Source: Brochothrix campestris
Lineage (GTDB): Bacteria > Bacillota > Bacilli > Lactobacillales > Listeriaceae
DNA length: 64,000 nt
Assembly: GCF_046058945.1 (NCBI RefSeq)
Contig: NZ_CP175511.1
Span: 372,001-436,000 of the forward strand
Direction of reading: 5' to 3'
A model generated the notes under the pieces. The model searched no databases. It had not been told where the DNA came from and worked only from the letters and a program-made list of their open reading frames with translations. This document shows, one piece after another, positions 25,522 through 34,283 of the stretch (position 1 is the first letter of the stretch; each line of letters opens with the position of its first letter). The position numbers were made by a program, and so were the translations under genes.

Positions 25522-26268
25522 ATGAAACTTCGTCAAGCAGAACCGTTTTATTTTAAAAAAGGCCCGAAAGCCTGTTTGCTTTTACATGGTTTTACCGGTA
25601 ATACAACCGATGTGCGGATGCTCGGTCGTTTTCTTGAAAATGAGAATATAACGAGCTATGCCCCGTTGTACAAAGGTCATGGACTGGAGCCGGAAATGTT
25701 ACTTGAAACAACACCCGCTGATTGGTGGCAATCGGCCGTCGATGGCTATGATTTTTTAAAAAAAGAAGGATTTGACGAGATTGTTGTGATGGGCTTATCG
25801 CTCGGTGGGGCTTTTTCGTTGAAACTAGGCTATAGCAAGCCTGTTAAAGGGATAGTGACCATGGCTGCACCAGCCAAAGTTGATGGTGATTCGCCAATTA
25901 TTGCCGGTTTTAGTCGCTTTGCGGCTAACTATAAAAAGTATGAAGGCAAGGATGAGGCACAAATTGCCCGCGAAATGGCACGGTTTGACTCGGCGTCATT
26001 TGAAACAATTACAAAGTTAGCTGCTGAGATACAAACAATTCGTCAAAACATTGACATGATTTATGCGCCCATCTTAGTTACACAAGGGGAGCAAGATAAG
26101 ATGGTTGCAGCTGAAAATGCCAAGTATATATATAACCACGTTGAATCGGTTCAAAAAGAACTCAAATGGTACCCACAGTCGGGCCATATTTTGACGCTGG
26201 ATAAAGAAAGAAATCAATTACATCAAGACATTCTTACTTTTATAGAAAGTTTGGACTGGAGTAATTAA
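25522..26268 (+). CDS. est: Carboxylesterase (Est30-like)
   Basis: A 248-residue alpha/beta hydrolase. Triad: Ser93 in GLSLGG, Asp192 in QGEQDKMV and His222 in QSGHILTLD; oxyanion turn LHGFTGN (21-27). These positions nearly coincide with Geobacillus Est30 (Ser94, Asp193, His223), a monoacylglycerol/short-ester hydrolase. Likely cytoplasmic (no signal). 25-bp gap to rnr. Confidence 0.93.
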   Translation: MKLRQAEPFYFKKGPKACLLLHGFTGNTTDVRMLGRFLENENITSYAPLYKGHGLEPEMLLETTPADWWQSAVDGYDFLKKEGFDEIVVMGLSLGGAFSLKLGYSKPVKGIVTMAAPAKVDGDSPIIAGFSRFAANYKKYEGKDEAQIAREMARFDSASFETITKLAAEIQTIRQNIDMIYAPILVTQGEQDKMVAAENAKYIYNHVESVQKELKWYPQSGHILTLDKERNQLHQDILTFIESLDWSN

Positions 26269-26293
26269 CAACAATGATAAGGAGGTGTTGTGC

Positions 26294-28660
26294 ATGTTAT
26301 CACAATCACAATACAAAGATGAGGTAATCGCTTTTCTACAAGAACAAGAGGAAACAACAGTGACGTTAGAAGAGATTGAAAAAGGGCTACAATTAACAGA
26401 GGCAGATGAGTTTAAAGTACTTGTTAAAGCACTCGTACAACTCGAAGAAAAAGGCAAGGTTATTCGTAACAAACGCAATCGTTACGGCTTACCAGAAAAA
26501 ATGAATCATATGACAGGTCGCTTCCAGGCGCATGAAAAAGGCTTTGGTTTCGTTATTCCTGAAGATAAAAGTTTAGATGATGTCTTTATTCCACCGCGGA
26601 TGACAAACAATGCGATGAATGGTGACACCGTTATGGCTGAAATCATTCAATCAAAACGCAATGATTCACGTCAAGAAGGTATGGTTATTAAAATCATCGA
26701 ACGTGGCACGGCGACGTTGGTCGGAACGTACAGTGAAAAAATGAATGGTGATGCGTTTGTGACACCAGATGATAAAAAATTGAACTTTCAAGTGGAAATT
26801 ATTACTGAAGGCAGTGTACAAGCAGTGGAAGGCCATAAAGTTGTTGTGACGATTAAAGACTACCCACAGGCGAACCAACCAGCCAAAGGTTACATAACGA
26901 GCGTAATCGGTCATAAAAATGATCCGGGGGTTGATATTTTATCAATCGTGCATGGCTTAGAAATTGATATCGAATTCCCAGAGGATGTGTTGGCAGAAGC
27001 TAACGACGTACCTGATGAAATCGAAGAATCGACAATTGGTACGCGTCGTGATTTGCGTGCTGAAATGTTAATTACAATTGATGGCGAGTCAGCGAAGGAT
27101 TTAGATGATGCGGTTAGCGTGAAACAATTACCGAATGGTAACTTTGAGTTAGGCGTGCATATTGCCGATGTTAGTCATTATGTGACTGAAGGTTCAGCGC
27201 TCGATCGCGAAGCCGCTGATCGAGGCACAAGCGTCTACTTGGTCGATCGTGTTATTCCAATGATTCCACACCGCTTATCAAATGGTATTTGTTCATTGAA
27301 TCCGCGTCAAGATCGCTTTACGCTATCATGTACGATGGAGCTTGATGCCAATGGTGCGGTGGTTAGCCATGATATTTTTGAAAGTGTGATTAATACAACC
27401 GAACGAATGACCTACACGGGTGTTAACCAAATTTTAACCGATCATGATGTGGCTGTGCGCGAACAATTTGCGACCGTTGTGCCAATGGTTGAAATGATGG
27501 GAAAAGTGGCGCAATTATTACGTCACCGTCGTGATGTGCGTGGTGCCGTTGATTTTGATATTAGCGAAGCTGGTGTCTTGGTTGATGAGGCGGGGCATCC
27601 AACCGATGTGGTACTACGAACACGTGGTGTTGGTGAAAAAATGATTGAAGAATTTATGTTGGCGGCCAACGAAACAGTGGCGGAACATTTCAATAACATG
27701 CACGTGCCATTTATTTATCGTGTGCATGAGGAACCGAAAGAAGACCGTTTACAAACATTCTTCGAATTTATTACCAACTTTGGTTTGACTGTAAAAAGCA
27801 CGAAGGATGGTTTGAAACCGAGCATGTTGCAAGAAATACTTGCAAAAGTGAAGGGGAAACCAGAAGAATTGGTTGTTTCAACTGTGATGTTACGTTCAAT
27901 GCAACAAGCACGTTACGATACACATAGCCTCGGCCACTTTGGTTTATCGACTGACTTTTACACACATTTCACCTCGCCAATTCGTCGTTACCCCGATTTA
28001 ATTGTGCATCGTTTAATTCGTTCGTATTTAATCAATCACAAAACAGATGAGGCAGCGCTAACGCACTGGAACACTGAATTACCTGAGATTGCGGATCATA
28101 CATCGAAACGTGAACGTCGTGCGATTCAAGCAGAACGTGCAACGGATGAATTGAAGAAAACCGAGTTTATGCTTGATAAAGTGGGCGAAACATTTAAAGG
28201 CGTTATCAGTTCAGCGACTAACTTTGGGTTGTTTGTTTCACTTGAAAACACAATTGAAGGCTTAGTTCATATCAGTGCCCTTAAAGGCGATTACTATAAC
28301 TTTAATCCGCAACAATTCTCATTAATCGGTGAACGTACAGGTAAAACATACCGCATCGGTGATGAAATTATGGTTAAAGTTGAAAAAGTCGATGTCGATG
28401 CACGTAAAATCGACTTTTCAGTAGCGCAACCGGGTCCAGCAGTCGTGGTTGACCTTGAAGAACTGCCTAAAACAGAACGACGTGAATATACCAAAGGCAA
28501 AAAAGTGCCAAAAGCACTTAATATGAAAGGTTATGCACCGAAAGGCTCTAAAGGGGATAAAGATAAACCCCAGTATGGTAAAGGCAAAGGTGGCGGCCAA
28601 AGCAACAATAATAATCATAAAAAAGCGAAAAAACCATTTTACCAAAAATATTCGAAGTAA
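26294..28660 (+). CDS. rnr: Ribonuclease R
   Basis: 788 residues: N-terminal winged helix (1-75), two cold-shock OB folds, the RNB nuclease domain with IDGESAKDLDDAVSV (metal-binding aspartates), the FTSPIRRYPDLIVHRLI segment, an S1 domain (GVISSATNFGLFVSLENTIE) and a Lys/Gly/Asn-rich basic tail from ~740. A 3'-5' exonuclease that degrades structured RNA; it works with SmpB-tmRNA to remove non-stop mRNAs, in keeping with its neighbours. ATG 26294 is seven bases after AAGGAGGTG; a GTG inside that site is not credible. Confidence 0.96.
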   Translation: MLSQSQYKDEVIAFLQEQEETTVTLEEIEKGLQLTEADEFKVLVKALVQLEEKGKVIRNKRNRYGLPEKMNHMTGRFQAHEKGFGFVIPEDKSLDDVFIPPRMTNNAMNGDTVMAEIIQSKRNDSRQEGMVIKIIERGTATLVGTYSEKMNGDAFVTPDDKKLNFQVEIITEGSVQAVEGHKVVVTIKDYPQANQPAKGYITSVIGHKNDPGVDILSIVHGLEIDIEFPEDVLAEANDVPDEIEESTIGTRRDLRAEMLITIDGESAKDLDDAVSVKQLPNGNFELGVHIADVSHYVTEGSALDREAADRGTSVYLVDRVIPMIPHRLSNGICSLNPRQDRFTLSCTMELDANGAVVSHDIFESVINTTERMTYTGVNQILTDHDVAVREQFATVVPMVEMMGKVAQLLRHRRDVRGAVDFDISEAGVLVDEAGHPTDVVLRTRGVGEKMIEEFMLAANETVAEHFNNMHVPFIYRVHEEPKEDRLQTFFEFITNFGLTVKSTKDGLKPSMLQEILAKVKGKPEELVVSTVMLRSMQQARYDTHSLGHFGLSTDFYTHFTSPIRRYPDLIVHRLIRSYLINHKTDEAALTHWNTELPEIADHTSKRERRAIQAERATDELKKTEFMLDKVGETFKGVISSATNFGLFVSLENTIEGLVHISALKGDYYNFNPQQFSLIGERTGKTYRIGDEIMVKVEKVDVDARKIDFSVAQPGPAVVVDLEELPKTERREYTKGKKVPKALNMKGYAPKGSKGDKDKPQYGKGKGGGQSNNNNHKKAKKPFYQKYSK

Positions 28661-28803
28661 AAATAAAAGCGAAGACAACTGGTCAGCAGCGCAACACTTG
28701 GAAGGCGAGCACGCCGTGACGTGAGTCACAAGTGATTGCGTGAAAGAGTCAGCTGTTAGTTGAAAACAAAGAAACATTCATCAGAGTGAGAGGGTGACAA
28801 CAG

Positions 28804-29271
28804 ATGCCAAAAGGTGCAGGTAAACAAATTGCAGGCAATAAAAAAGCGTACCACGATTATTTTATCGAAGAAACGTATGAAGCAGGCATTGTTTTGCAAG
28901 GAACTGAAATTAAATCGGTTCGTAATGGCCGCATTAACTTAAAAGATGGCTATGCGCAAATTCGCAAGGGTGAAATTTTCTTGTACAACGTGCATATTAG
29001 TCCGTATGAACAAGGAAACCGCTACAACCATGAACCGTTACGTGTGCGTAAATTATTACTTCATCGTAAGCAAATCGACCAATTAATTGGTGATACGAAG
29101 GAATCAGGTTACTCTTTGATCCCTGTGAAAATGTATCTTAAAAACGGCTTTTTAAAAGTTGTTATCGGTTTAGCACGCGGTAAAAAGAAGTATGATAAAC
29201 GCCAAGACTTAAAACAAAAAGAAGCGAAGCGCGATATTCAACGTGCTTTCCGTGATAATCAAAAATACTAG
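28804..29271 (+). CDS. smpB: SsrA-binding protein SmpB
   Basis: 155 residues, full length: QNKKAYHDYFIEE-like NKKAYHDYFIEETYEAG, LQGTEIKSVRNGRINLKDGY, and the C-terminal helix GLARGKKKYDKRQDLKQKEA that mimics mRNA in the decoding site. Delivers tmRNA to stalled ribosomes. GAGAGGGTGA precedes the ATG; the tmRNA gene follows within 180 bp. Confidence 0.97.
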   Translation: MPKGAGKQIAGNKKAYHDYFIEETYEAGIVLQGTEIKSVRNGRINLKDGYAQIRKGEIFLYNVHISPYEQGNRYNHEPLRVRKLLLHRKQIDQLIGDTKESGYSLIPVKMYLKNGFLKVVIGLARGKKKYDKRQDLKQKEAKRDIQRAFRDNQKY

Positions 29272-29300
29272 TTGATTTTTGATGGGTAACTTGTTATAAT
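29272..29300 (+). promoter_or_regulatory. ssrA promoter
   Basis: TTGATT (29272-29277), a 17-base spacer and TATAAT (29295-29300), starting right at the smpB stop. Predicted start near 29307, which gives a ~140-nt leader before mature tmRNA. Confidence 0.8.
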
Positions 29301-29354
29301 TAGCGTATTGGTGCCAAACCAATTGTGATGACGTGCACGCAAAAACAACGTCAA

Positions 29355-29391
29355 GGGAGTATGTTGCCGGATTGTAACTGCTCCCACTTTT
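29355..29391 (+). terminator. Terminator-like hairpin between the ssrA promoter and mature tmRNA
   Basis: GGGAGTA-GTT pairs with AAC-TGCTCCC (one bulged T), followed by ACTTTTTAT. It could end smpB-operon transcripts, attenuate ssrA, or be only a processing hairpin. Confidence 0.5.
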
Positions 29392-29446
29392 TATATCTAC
29401 AATTAAGCTTTTTCGGCTTATTCCCGGAAGCTAACCTCTTTATAGA

Positions 29447-29810
29447 GGGGACGTTACGGATTCGACAGGCATAGTTCGAGCTTGGATGGCATGTCAGAGG
29501 GATCGTCTCTGTCAAAACGTCACAGCCAATAATAACTGGCAAAACTAACAACAACTTTGCAGTAGCTGCGTAAGTAGTTAACTAGCAAGATCCTCCTTCC
29601 ATCGCCCATGTGGTAAGATCAGGGTCTCAAATTAAGTGGGATACGCTCGATTGTTTCCGTCTGGAGCATGACAGAAGAGATTAATCAGACTAGCCTTTAG
29701 AAAGCCTGTTTACCGGCTGCCTATTTGGCGAAATTCTAATAGGTAGACTAAGCGTGTAGAAATTCAAGTGCCGATATGTCTGGACGCGGGTTCGACTCCC
29801 GCCGTCTCCA
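29447..29810 (+). ncRNA. ssrA: tmRNA (ssrA)
   Basis: Begins GGGGACGTTACGGATTCGAC and ends in the T-arm GGGTTCGACTCCC and CGTCTCC-A. The seven-bp acceptor stem pairs fully, including the G3-U wobble that specifies alanylation. The tag frame runs GGC AAA ACT ... TAA (29538-29573), encoding GKTNNNFAVAA after the tRNA-borne alanine. After the discriminator A the gene reads TTT rather than CCA, because the prophage is integrated here, so CCA must be added by the nucleotidyltransferase. Confidence 0.96.
29787..29810. mobile_element. Prophage left attachment site (attL) at the ssrA 3' end
   Basis: The core presumably lies within the T-arm/acceptor 3' strand of ssrA, the usual target of tyrosine integrases; the integrase gene lies 105 bp to the right. 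The second copy (attR) is not present in the remaining 34 kb, so exact core borders cannot be set. Confidence 0.65.
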
Positions 29811-29843
29811 TTTCAGTGTTAAACCTGTATGGAAATGCACAAT

Positions 29844-29891
29844 AAAAAAAGAGCTTAAACGTTGATATAATAGCGTTTAAGTTCTTTTTTT
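29844..29891. terminator. Bidirectional terminator between ssrA and integrase
   Basis: AGCTTAAACG / CGTTTAAGTT stem flanked by A-run left and T-run right; serves int leftward and ssrA rightward. Confidence 0.85.
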
Positions 29892-29915
29892 GTTCTTGAG
29901 AGATTAACTTGTAAA

Positions 29916-31085
29916 TCATTGTTTTATTATTTTTGGTACATTATCGGTACACTCTAATTCGCGTGTTTGTTGATAGAGATTATCCATGACTTGGTCAACT
30001 TTAGATGATTCACGTTGCTCAAGTTCATCAAGAATATGACCATAAGTTTGTAATGTAGTAACAATATCGGTGTGACCTAATCTTCGTGAAACATACTTGA
30101 TGTTTATTTCACGATACAACAGAATGGAAGCGTGAGTGTGACGTAATGCATGGAAAGTAATCGAATTTATTTTTAGTTCAGCGCAGGCTGCTCTTAGAAC
30201 TTTGTTGACAGCAGTGTTTGAATTTATGGTTGCATTTGCATCTATAAACACCAGGTTCTTGCTGTTTTTCTTTTTTAGTTTTGTTTGTTGGTAAACAAGT
30301 AGCTCTTTTAAAAAAGAGAGAGTGAAAGGATCTACAGAAATAGTTCTCATTGAACCATCATTTTTTGTTGGCAAAAAATCAAGCGTTCGTTGATAATCAA
30401 AGGTTTTATTGATTTTAATCGTTTGTTGTTTAAAGTCAACACAATCCCAGGTAAGACCCACCACTTCTGAAAAACGACAACCAGTGGCGATACCGAATAA
30501 AATCATATACCGCGAAGGATAACGTGGATTAAGATTATCTTGCATATTGTTAGATAATTTTAGGAGTTCATTCTCGTGTAAAAATTTAAGACTTTCGTCT
30601 TTGTTTTTAACTTGGCCAACAACCTTAACACGATAGGTAGGGTCTTTAAAGATAACACCGTCATTTAATGCATCCTGTAAACAGGCGCGTGTATAGGTGT
30701 GGATTTTTTTTACAGTAGCAGTTGCATGTGTTGCTCCATAATCATTTAAAAATTCTTGATAGAGATGACGATCGATATCTTTTAACTTTGTGGCCTTAAA
30801 AAAACGTTCCGCTGTATTGATACTAATTTCAATGTCGCGATCATTCTTCCAACTTAATTTTCCTTTACGGAAAAGCGTGTACCAATTAGTGAAATATTGA
30901 ACGAAAGGAATTTCACCAGCTGTTAAAGAATTACCTCGACTTAATTGTTGTTCTAATTCAGTGGCAGCGATTTGTGCTTCTGACTTTGTTCTAAACCCAT
31001 TGACACTTTTTGTTTTACGAACGCCTCCTATATAAAAAGAAATCCGGAATTGCCATCCGGATTTTAATTTTTTGTAACTAGCCAT
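29916..31085 (-). CDS. int: Prophage tyrosine integrase
   Basis: 389 residues: N-terminal arm-binding domain (1-50, SYKKLKSGWQFRISFYIGG), SAM-like core-binding domain (60-165), catalytic domain (170-385) with Arg204 (GCRFSEVV), His312 and Arg315 (HALRHTHAS), His338 (RLGHTD) and nucleophile Tyr348. Integrates the phage at the ssrA 3' end, to which it is adjacent. AGGAGGC precedes the ATG. Confidence 0.96.
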   Translation of the reverse strand: MASYKKLKSGWQFRISFYIGGVRKTKSVNGFRTKSEAQIAATELEQQLSRGNSLTAGEIPFVQYFTNWYTLFRKGKLSWKNDRDIEISINTAERFFKATKLKDIDRHLYQEFLNDYGATHATATVKKIHTYTRACLQDALNDGVIFKDPTYRVKVVGQVKNKDESLKFLHENELLKLSNNMQDNLNPRYPSRYMILFGIATGCRFSEVVGLTWDCVDFKQQTIKINKTFDYQRTLDFLPTKNDGSMRTISVDPFTLSFLKELLVYQQTKLKKKNSKNLVFIDANATINSNTAVNKVLRAACAELKINSITFHALRHTHASILLYREINIKYVSRRLGHTDIVTTLQTYGHILDELEQRESSKVDQVMDNLYQQTRELECTDNVPKIIKQ

Positions 31086-31122
31086 ATTCAGCCTCCTATT
31101 TAAATGTTAAGTGAAAAGTAAA

Positions 31123-32478
31123 TTATAAAGTGGATTCTTTTATTAAACTTTCTCTATATTCTTGCGCTTCAGCCATCTTTTCAAAATCAATAGTCAAATT
31201 TTTATGAGAAACTAAAACTTCTTCTATATCTTCAATAGAAACTTTAAAGAATTCTTTTCTATTATTAACCTTGTTAATTCTATGTGCTGAGAAATGTTGA
31301 TGTAGTTGTGATTCTAATGTATAGGCGTCATAACTAAATATTAGTGCGTGAACATCAAATTTAAATGGAACTGATGCACTGCTCAATTCATTGATTCGCT
31401 CAAGTGGTTCGAGTCGTCGAGTTACACCTATTTTTACAACATCATTTCCGAAGGAACCAATATTACTTATAATGTAGACGTATCCAGCTCTAGCATTAGA
31501 TTCTCTATAATCCAAATCTTCTTTTTCTTCTTGATATTTATCTACCTTTTTTTGTAAAATATCTATTTCAATTGTTAAGGCATTACGTTCTTCCTCAGTA
31601 GATGAAGTTGTGATTTTTTCTTTCAACTCATTAATCATATTTTCAAAATGTGATATTTCTTTATTTAACACTTTTCTTTTTGATGCTATCTCCTTTTGAA
31701 GTGCTTTTTCCTCACGTTCAACTTCTCTTTGTGCTCGCAACTCTTCTTTTTCCTCTTGCTTTTTTTGTTCATACTCGTATGCTAACTGAAGTTCTTCAGT
31801 TTTTAAATGTAAATAGTATTCAGTAAGTTCTATTTGATTATAACTATTCATTTTATTTAATTGCTCAAATGATTTTATGATTCTTTTTTTTATTTGTATG
31901 AAATTTGAATACCTAACTTTATTTATAGCTGCTTCGCATTCATTGTTAAAGGCTCTTATTAAAAATTTAATTTGTTTTTTTGTCATTGCTTGTCCCTTAG
32001 AAAGACTATTATTCAATAACATTTGATGGATAATAACTACAGCTTCATTATTTTTAACTGTTAATTTCTGTTTGTTTCTTAATTGTAATAAGCGATTTTT
32101 ATAGGAAATTGAACTTGCTAAATTATATTGAGGTGTATAAAAACCAAAACTTTCAGCTTGGATTTGTTCTCCAATGGAAACAATTTCTTTTTGAAGTTCA
32201 ATTTTTTTTACATTTAGTTCGTCGACAATTGCGGTTAAATCTTGCTCTTTTTTTTCAGCATCTTCTATTATCTTTTTTCGAATCATTTCATTTTCAGCAA
32301 CTATCTCATTTTTGATTTCTAGAATAAGATCGTTTTTATTATTAAGTTTTTTTTCAGCAATGCCCAATAAATCATTTTTTTTAGATATATCATGTTTGAG
32401 AGATTCCAAAGATTCTTTATCACGAGTTATTGTTTTCTTTAAGTTCATATAATCTTTAATATCACTAAAAAAACTCAT
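31123..32478 (-). CDS. DUF4041 / T5orf172 (GIY-YIG-like) protein
   Basis: 451 residues. Residues 1-105 are a coiled coil, ~100-210 match what I know as DUF4041 (QAESFGFYTPQYNLASSISY then NRL), 215-330 are a highly charged coiled coil, and 340-430 are a T5orf172/MUG113 domain (GYVYIISNIGSFGNDVVKIG then V, with the GIY-YIG-like start, and ESQLHQHFSAHRINKVNNRK). Common in lysogeny modules of Firmicutes prophages between int and repressor, a place for accessory and exclusion genes. Biochemical role unproven; a nuclease is likely from the fold. GGAGGC precedes the ATG. Confidence 0.8.
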   Translation of the reverse strand: MSFFSDIKDYMNLKKTITRDKESLESLKHDISKKNDLLGIAEKKLNNKNDLILEIKNEIVAENEMIRKKIIEDAEKKEQDLTAIVDELNVKKIELQKEIVSIGEQIQAESFGFYTPQYNLASSISYKNRLLQLRNKQKLTVKNNEAVVIIHQMLLNNSLSKGQAMTKKQIKFLIRAFNNECEAAINKVRYSNFIQIKKRIIKSFEQLNKMNSYNQIELTEYYLHLKTEELQLAYEYEQKKQEEKEELRAQREVEREEKALQKEIASKRKVLNKEISHFENMINELKEKITTSSTEEERNALTIEIDILQKKVDKYQEEKEDLDYRESNARAGYVYIISNIGSFGNDVVKIGVTRRLEPLERINELSSASVPFKFDVHALIFSYDAYTLESQLHQHFSAHRINKVNNRKEFFKVSIEDIEEVLVSHKNLTIDFEKMAEAQEYRESLIKESTL

Positions 32479-32494
32479 TTAATAGCCTCCAATT

Positions 32495-32947
32495 TTAACT
32501 ATATATTTTTTCAATATACCCAATCATTTCATTGGGTATACCATAACTTGAAAATAATTCGTAAGGGTCTGAATAGGAATTCAGATCTTTTTTGTATAAC
32601 AAAAAATAAGTGGCAAATAAATTAGCTTCCAATTCGAATTTACCCGGAGCATTGAACGTTTCTTTTTCAATAAACATTCGGCTTATTCCCTCGTGCAATA
32701 AGCAATGCCCTAATTCATGTGCGCAAATGAATTTCAATGAATCGGTATCGGTATTGGCATCAAGTAAAATAGTTGTTTCAGTGAGGTTACTATTATCAAT
32801 TGCCAGTCGCATCCCTTTTATAGTTCCAGGTAATGGAACATATTCAACTTTCACACCTAAAAAATCACAGACATCGAATGGATCGGTACTGATATTATCA
32901 GCAATATCATAGACGATGTCTAATATTCTTTCATTTACCCAAGCCAT
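32495..32947 (-). CDS. ImmA/IrrE metallopeptidase
   Basis: 150 residues with zinc motif HELGH (77-81) and the third ligand region around FELEANLFATYFL. Such proteins cleave or act on the adjacent CI-like repressor to induce the element (ImmA-ImmR in ICEBs1; RipX-like in phages). It lies nine bases after the repressor gene, cotranscribed. Confidence 0.9.
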   Translation of the reverse strand: MAWVNERILDIVYDIADNISTDPFDVCDFLGVKVEYVPLPGTIKGMRLAIDNSNLTETTILLDANTDTDSLKFICAHELGHCLLHEGISRMFIEKETFNAPGKFELEANLFATYFLLYKKDLNSYSDPYELFSSYGIPNEMIGYIEKIYS

Positions 32948-32956
32948 AGATCACGC

Positions 32957-33349
32957 TCATTTCTTTTCGATTTGATTGTCTTTAGCTTCTTTCATGCGTT
33001 TCCAAAATACGCCAATTACAATGTCGTTTAACTGTTTCTTTTCTTCTTCAGTAAGTTTGATGTCGCCATAGTACATTTCTTGCTGATTATCCAAAAACTT
33101 TTTTAAATCTAATTTATCTTGTTCATTAGCCCAGTCAGGAACAGAAAGATTACTCAAACCTAAAAGGTGGTCTACTGAAACGTCATAGAGAACTGCAATA
33201 TCGGAAATCATATCTGTATCAGGTTTCCGATAGTTACGTTCATATCCGGACAAAGCACCGGCAGTAATGCCTAGTTTTTCAGCAGCATCTTTTTGAGTTA
33301 AATTTGTACGTTCTCTAGCTTTTTTTAATTCTCTTCCTAAATCGCTCAT
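32957..33349 (-). CDS. CI-like prophage repressor (XRE HTH)
   Basis: 130 residues; HTH at ~4-55 (KARERTNLTQKDAAEKLGIT, then AGALSGYERNYRKPD), then a short helical C-terminal part without an S24 peptidase, in line with proteolysis by the neighbouring ImmA-type enzyme. The ATG at 33349 is used: the GTG three codons upstream is inside the ribosome binding site. Should bind the five 15-bp operators between and beyond it and the Cro-like gene. Confidence 0.88.
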   Translation of the reverse strand: MSDLGRELKKARERTNLTQKDAAEKLGITAGALSGYERNYRKPDTDMISDIAVLYDVSVDHLLGLSNLSVPDWANEQDKLDLKKFLDNQQEMYYGDIKLTEEEKKQLNDIVIGVFWKRMKEAKDNQIEKK

Positions 33350-33392
33350 TGTAAGCACCTCGTTAACTTGATACTAAAATAGTAACATGATA

Positions 33393-33499
33393 TAAACAAT
33401 ATGTTTAGTTTTATTAACGAATCGTTTACTTTTGCCCTAAAAAACCTTGACTAAACGAATCGTTTATTTTATAGTGTAATTAAGTAAACGAATTGTTTA
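33393..33499. promoter_or_regulatory. Lysis/lysogeny operator region with divergent promoters
   Basis: Four 15-bp operators: TAAACAATATGTTTA (33393-33407), TTAACGAATCGTTTA (33414-33428), TAAACGAATCGTTTA (33452-33466), TAAACGAATTGTTTA (33485-33499). A rightward promoter TTGACT-17-TATAGT (33447-33475) holds the third operator in its spacer. A weaker leftward pair TTGTTT-17-TAGTAT overlaps the first. Confidence 0.85.
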
Positions 33500-33515
33500 T
33501 TAATAGGAGGCCAAA

Positions 33516-33713
33516 ATGAAGATTTATGAAAAGATAGAAATGATTAGAATAGAAAAAAGAATTTCTAAAAAAAGTATTGCAGAAGCATTTGGATTCACAG
33601 CACCATGGTATTCAAAGATATCTAACGGAGAAATAAATATTAAAGCGGACGATATACAAAAGTTTGCTGAGATATTAGAAGTTGAAAGTAATATTTTTTT
33701 TGATCAAAGATAA
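33516..33713 (+). CDS. Cro-like HTH protein
   Basis: 65 residues, one HTH (KSIAEAFGFTAPWYSKISNG). First gene of the rightward early transcript, 16 bases after the last operator, with TAGGAGG before the ATG. Presumed antirepressor of lysogeny by binding the same operators in another order. Confidence 0.85.
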   Translation: MKIYEKIEMIRIEKRISKKSIAEAFGFTAPWYSKISNGEINIKADDIQKFAEILEVESNIFFDQR

Positions 33714-33725
33714 GCGAATCGTTTA
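33711..33725. promoter_or_regulatory. Fifth, distal phage operator
   Basis: TAAGCGAATCGTTTA overlaps the cro-like stop codon, ~210 bp from the main cluster and 30 bp before the next gene. Confidence 0.75.
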
Positions 33726-33755
33726 CAAAAGTGGGTTGGAATAGGAGGAGTTAGT

Positions 33756-34091
33756 TTGATAGATACATATAAAAGCTTAGAAGTGAAATCTGTGTTTCAG
33801 ATTCCAGATGGGATGGTGTTGGTTGCTGAAGCTGAACTTTATCAGTTAGAAGAAAGTAGTTTGTTAGGGAAAACCTGGACCATGAAAGATTTAGAAAAAC
33901 GTGTTCAAAGACAATCCAAATGGATAAAAGAAAACATTTTGGAAAAACCTTTGTTTAAAAAATATCTCGATGTTGAAAATGGCGGGTGTGTATTTTATCC
34001 GACACCTGGAACAGGTGAAAAATGGTCGTTTCAAGCAAAAGGGATGGCTGATTTTTTAGATCAGCATTTTTCGGAAATCTATTCCAGATAA
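33756..34091 (+). CDS. DUF771 domain phage protein
   Basis: 111 residues; TWTMKDLEKRVQRQSKWIKE followed by NGGCVFYPTPGTGEKWSF is the DUF771 pattern, an HTH/excisionase-like fold common next to Firmicutes phage repressors. TTG start with GGAGGAG six bases before it. May be an excisionase or an early regulator; not proven. Confidence 0.75.
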   Translation: MIDTYKSLEVKSVFQIPDGMVLVAEAELYQLEESSLLGKTWTMKDLEKRVQRQSKWIKENILEKPLFKKYLDVENGGCVFYPTPGTGEKWSFQAKGMADFLDQHFSEIYSR

Positions 34092-34109
34092 TAAAAGGAG
34101 GTGAGGACA

Positions 34110-34283
34110 ATGCCTATTATTTGGTATGCAGGATTATACACATTAGGAGCAATGATAGTAGCTCGTATGATTTATATCATAGTTATTCAAGATTTGATTG
34201 AGAATAAAGGGTCGAAAGTACGTTTCGAGAGGATTATGCAAGAGATTGAACTAGAAAGAACTTATCTTAAAAAAAGACAATAA
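34110..34283 (+). CDS. Small membrane protein of unknown function
   Basis: 57 residues: one membrane helix (MPIIWYAGLYTLGAMIVARM, then IYIIVI) and a charged cytoplasmic tail. AAAGGAGGTG before the ATG at 34110 (the GTG at 34101 lies inside that site). Confidence 0.65.
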   Translation: MPIIWYAGLYTLGAMIVARMIYIIVIQDLIENKGSKVRFERIMQEIELERTYLKKRQ

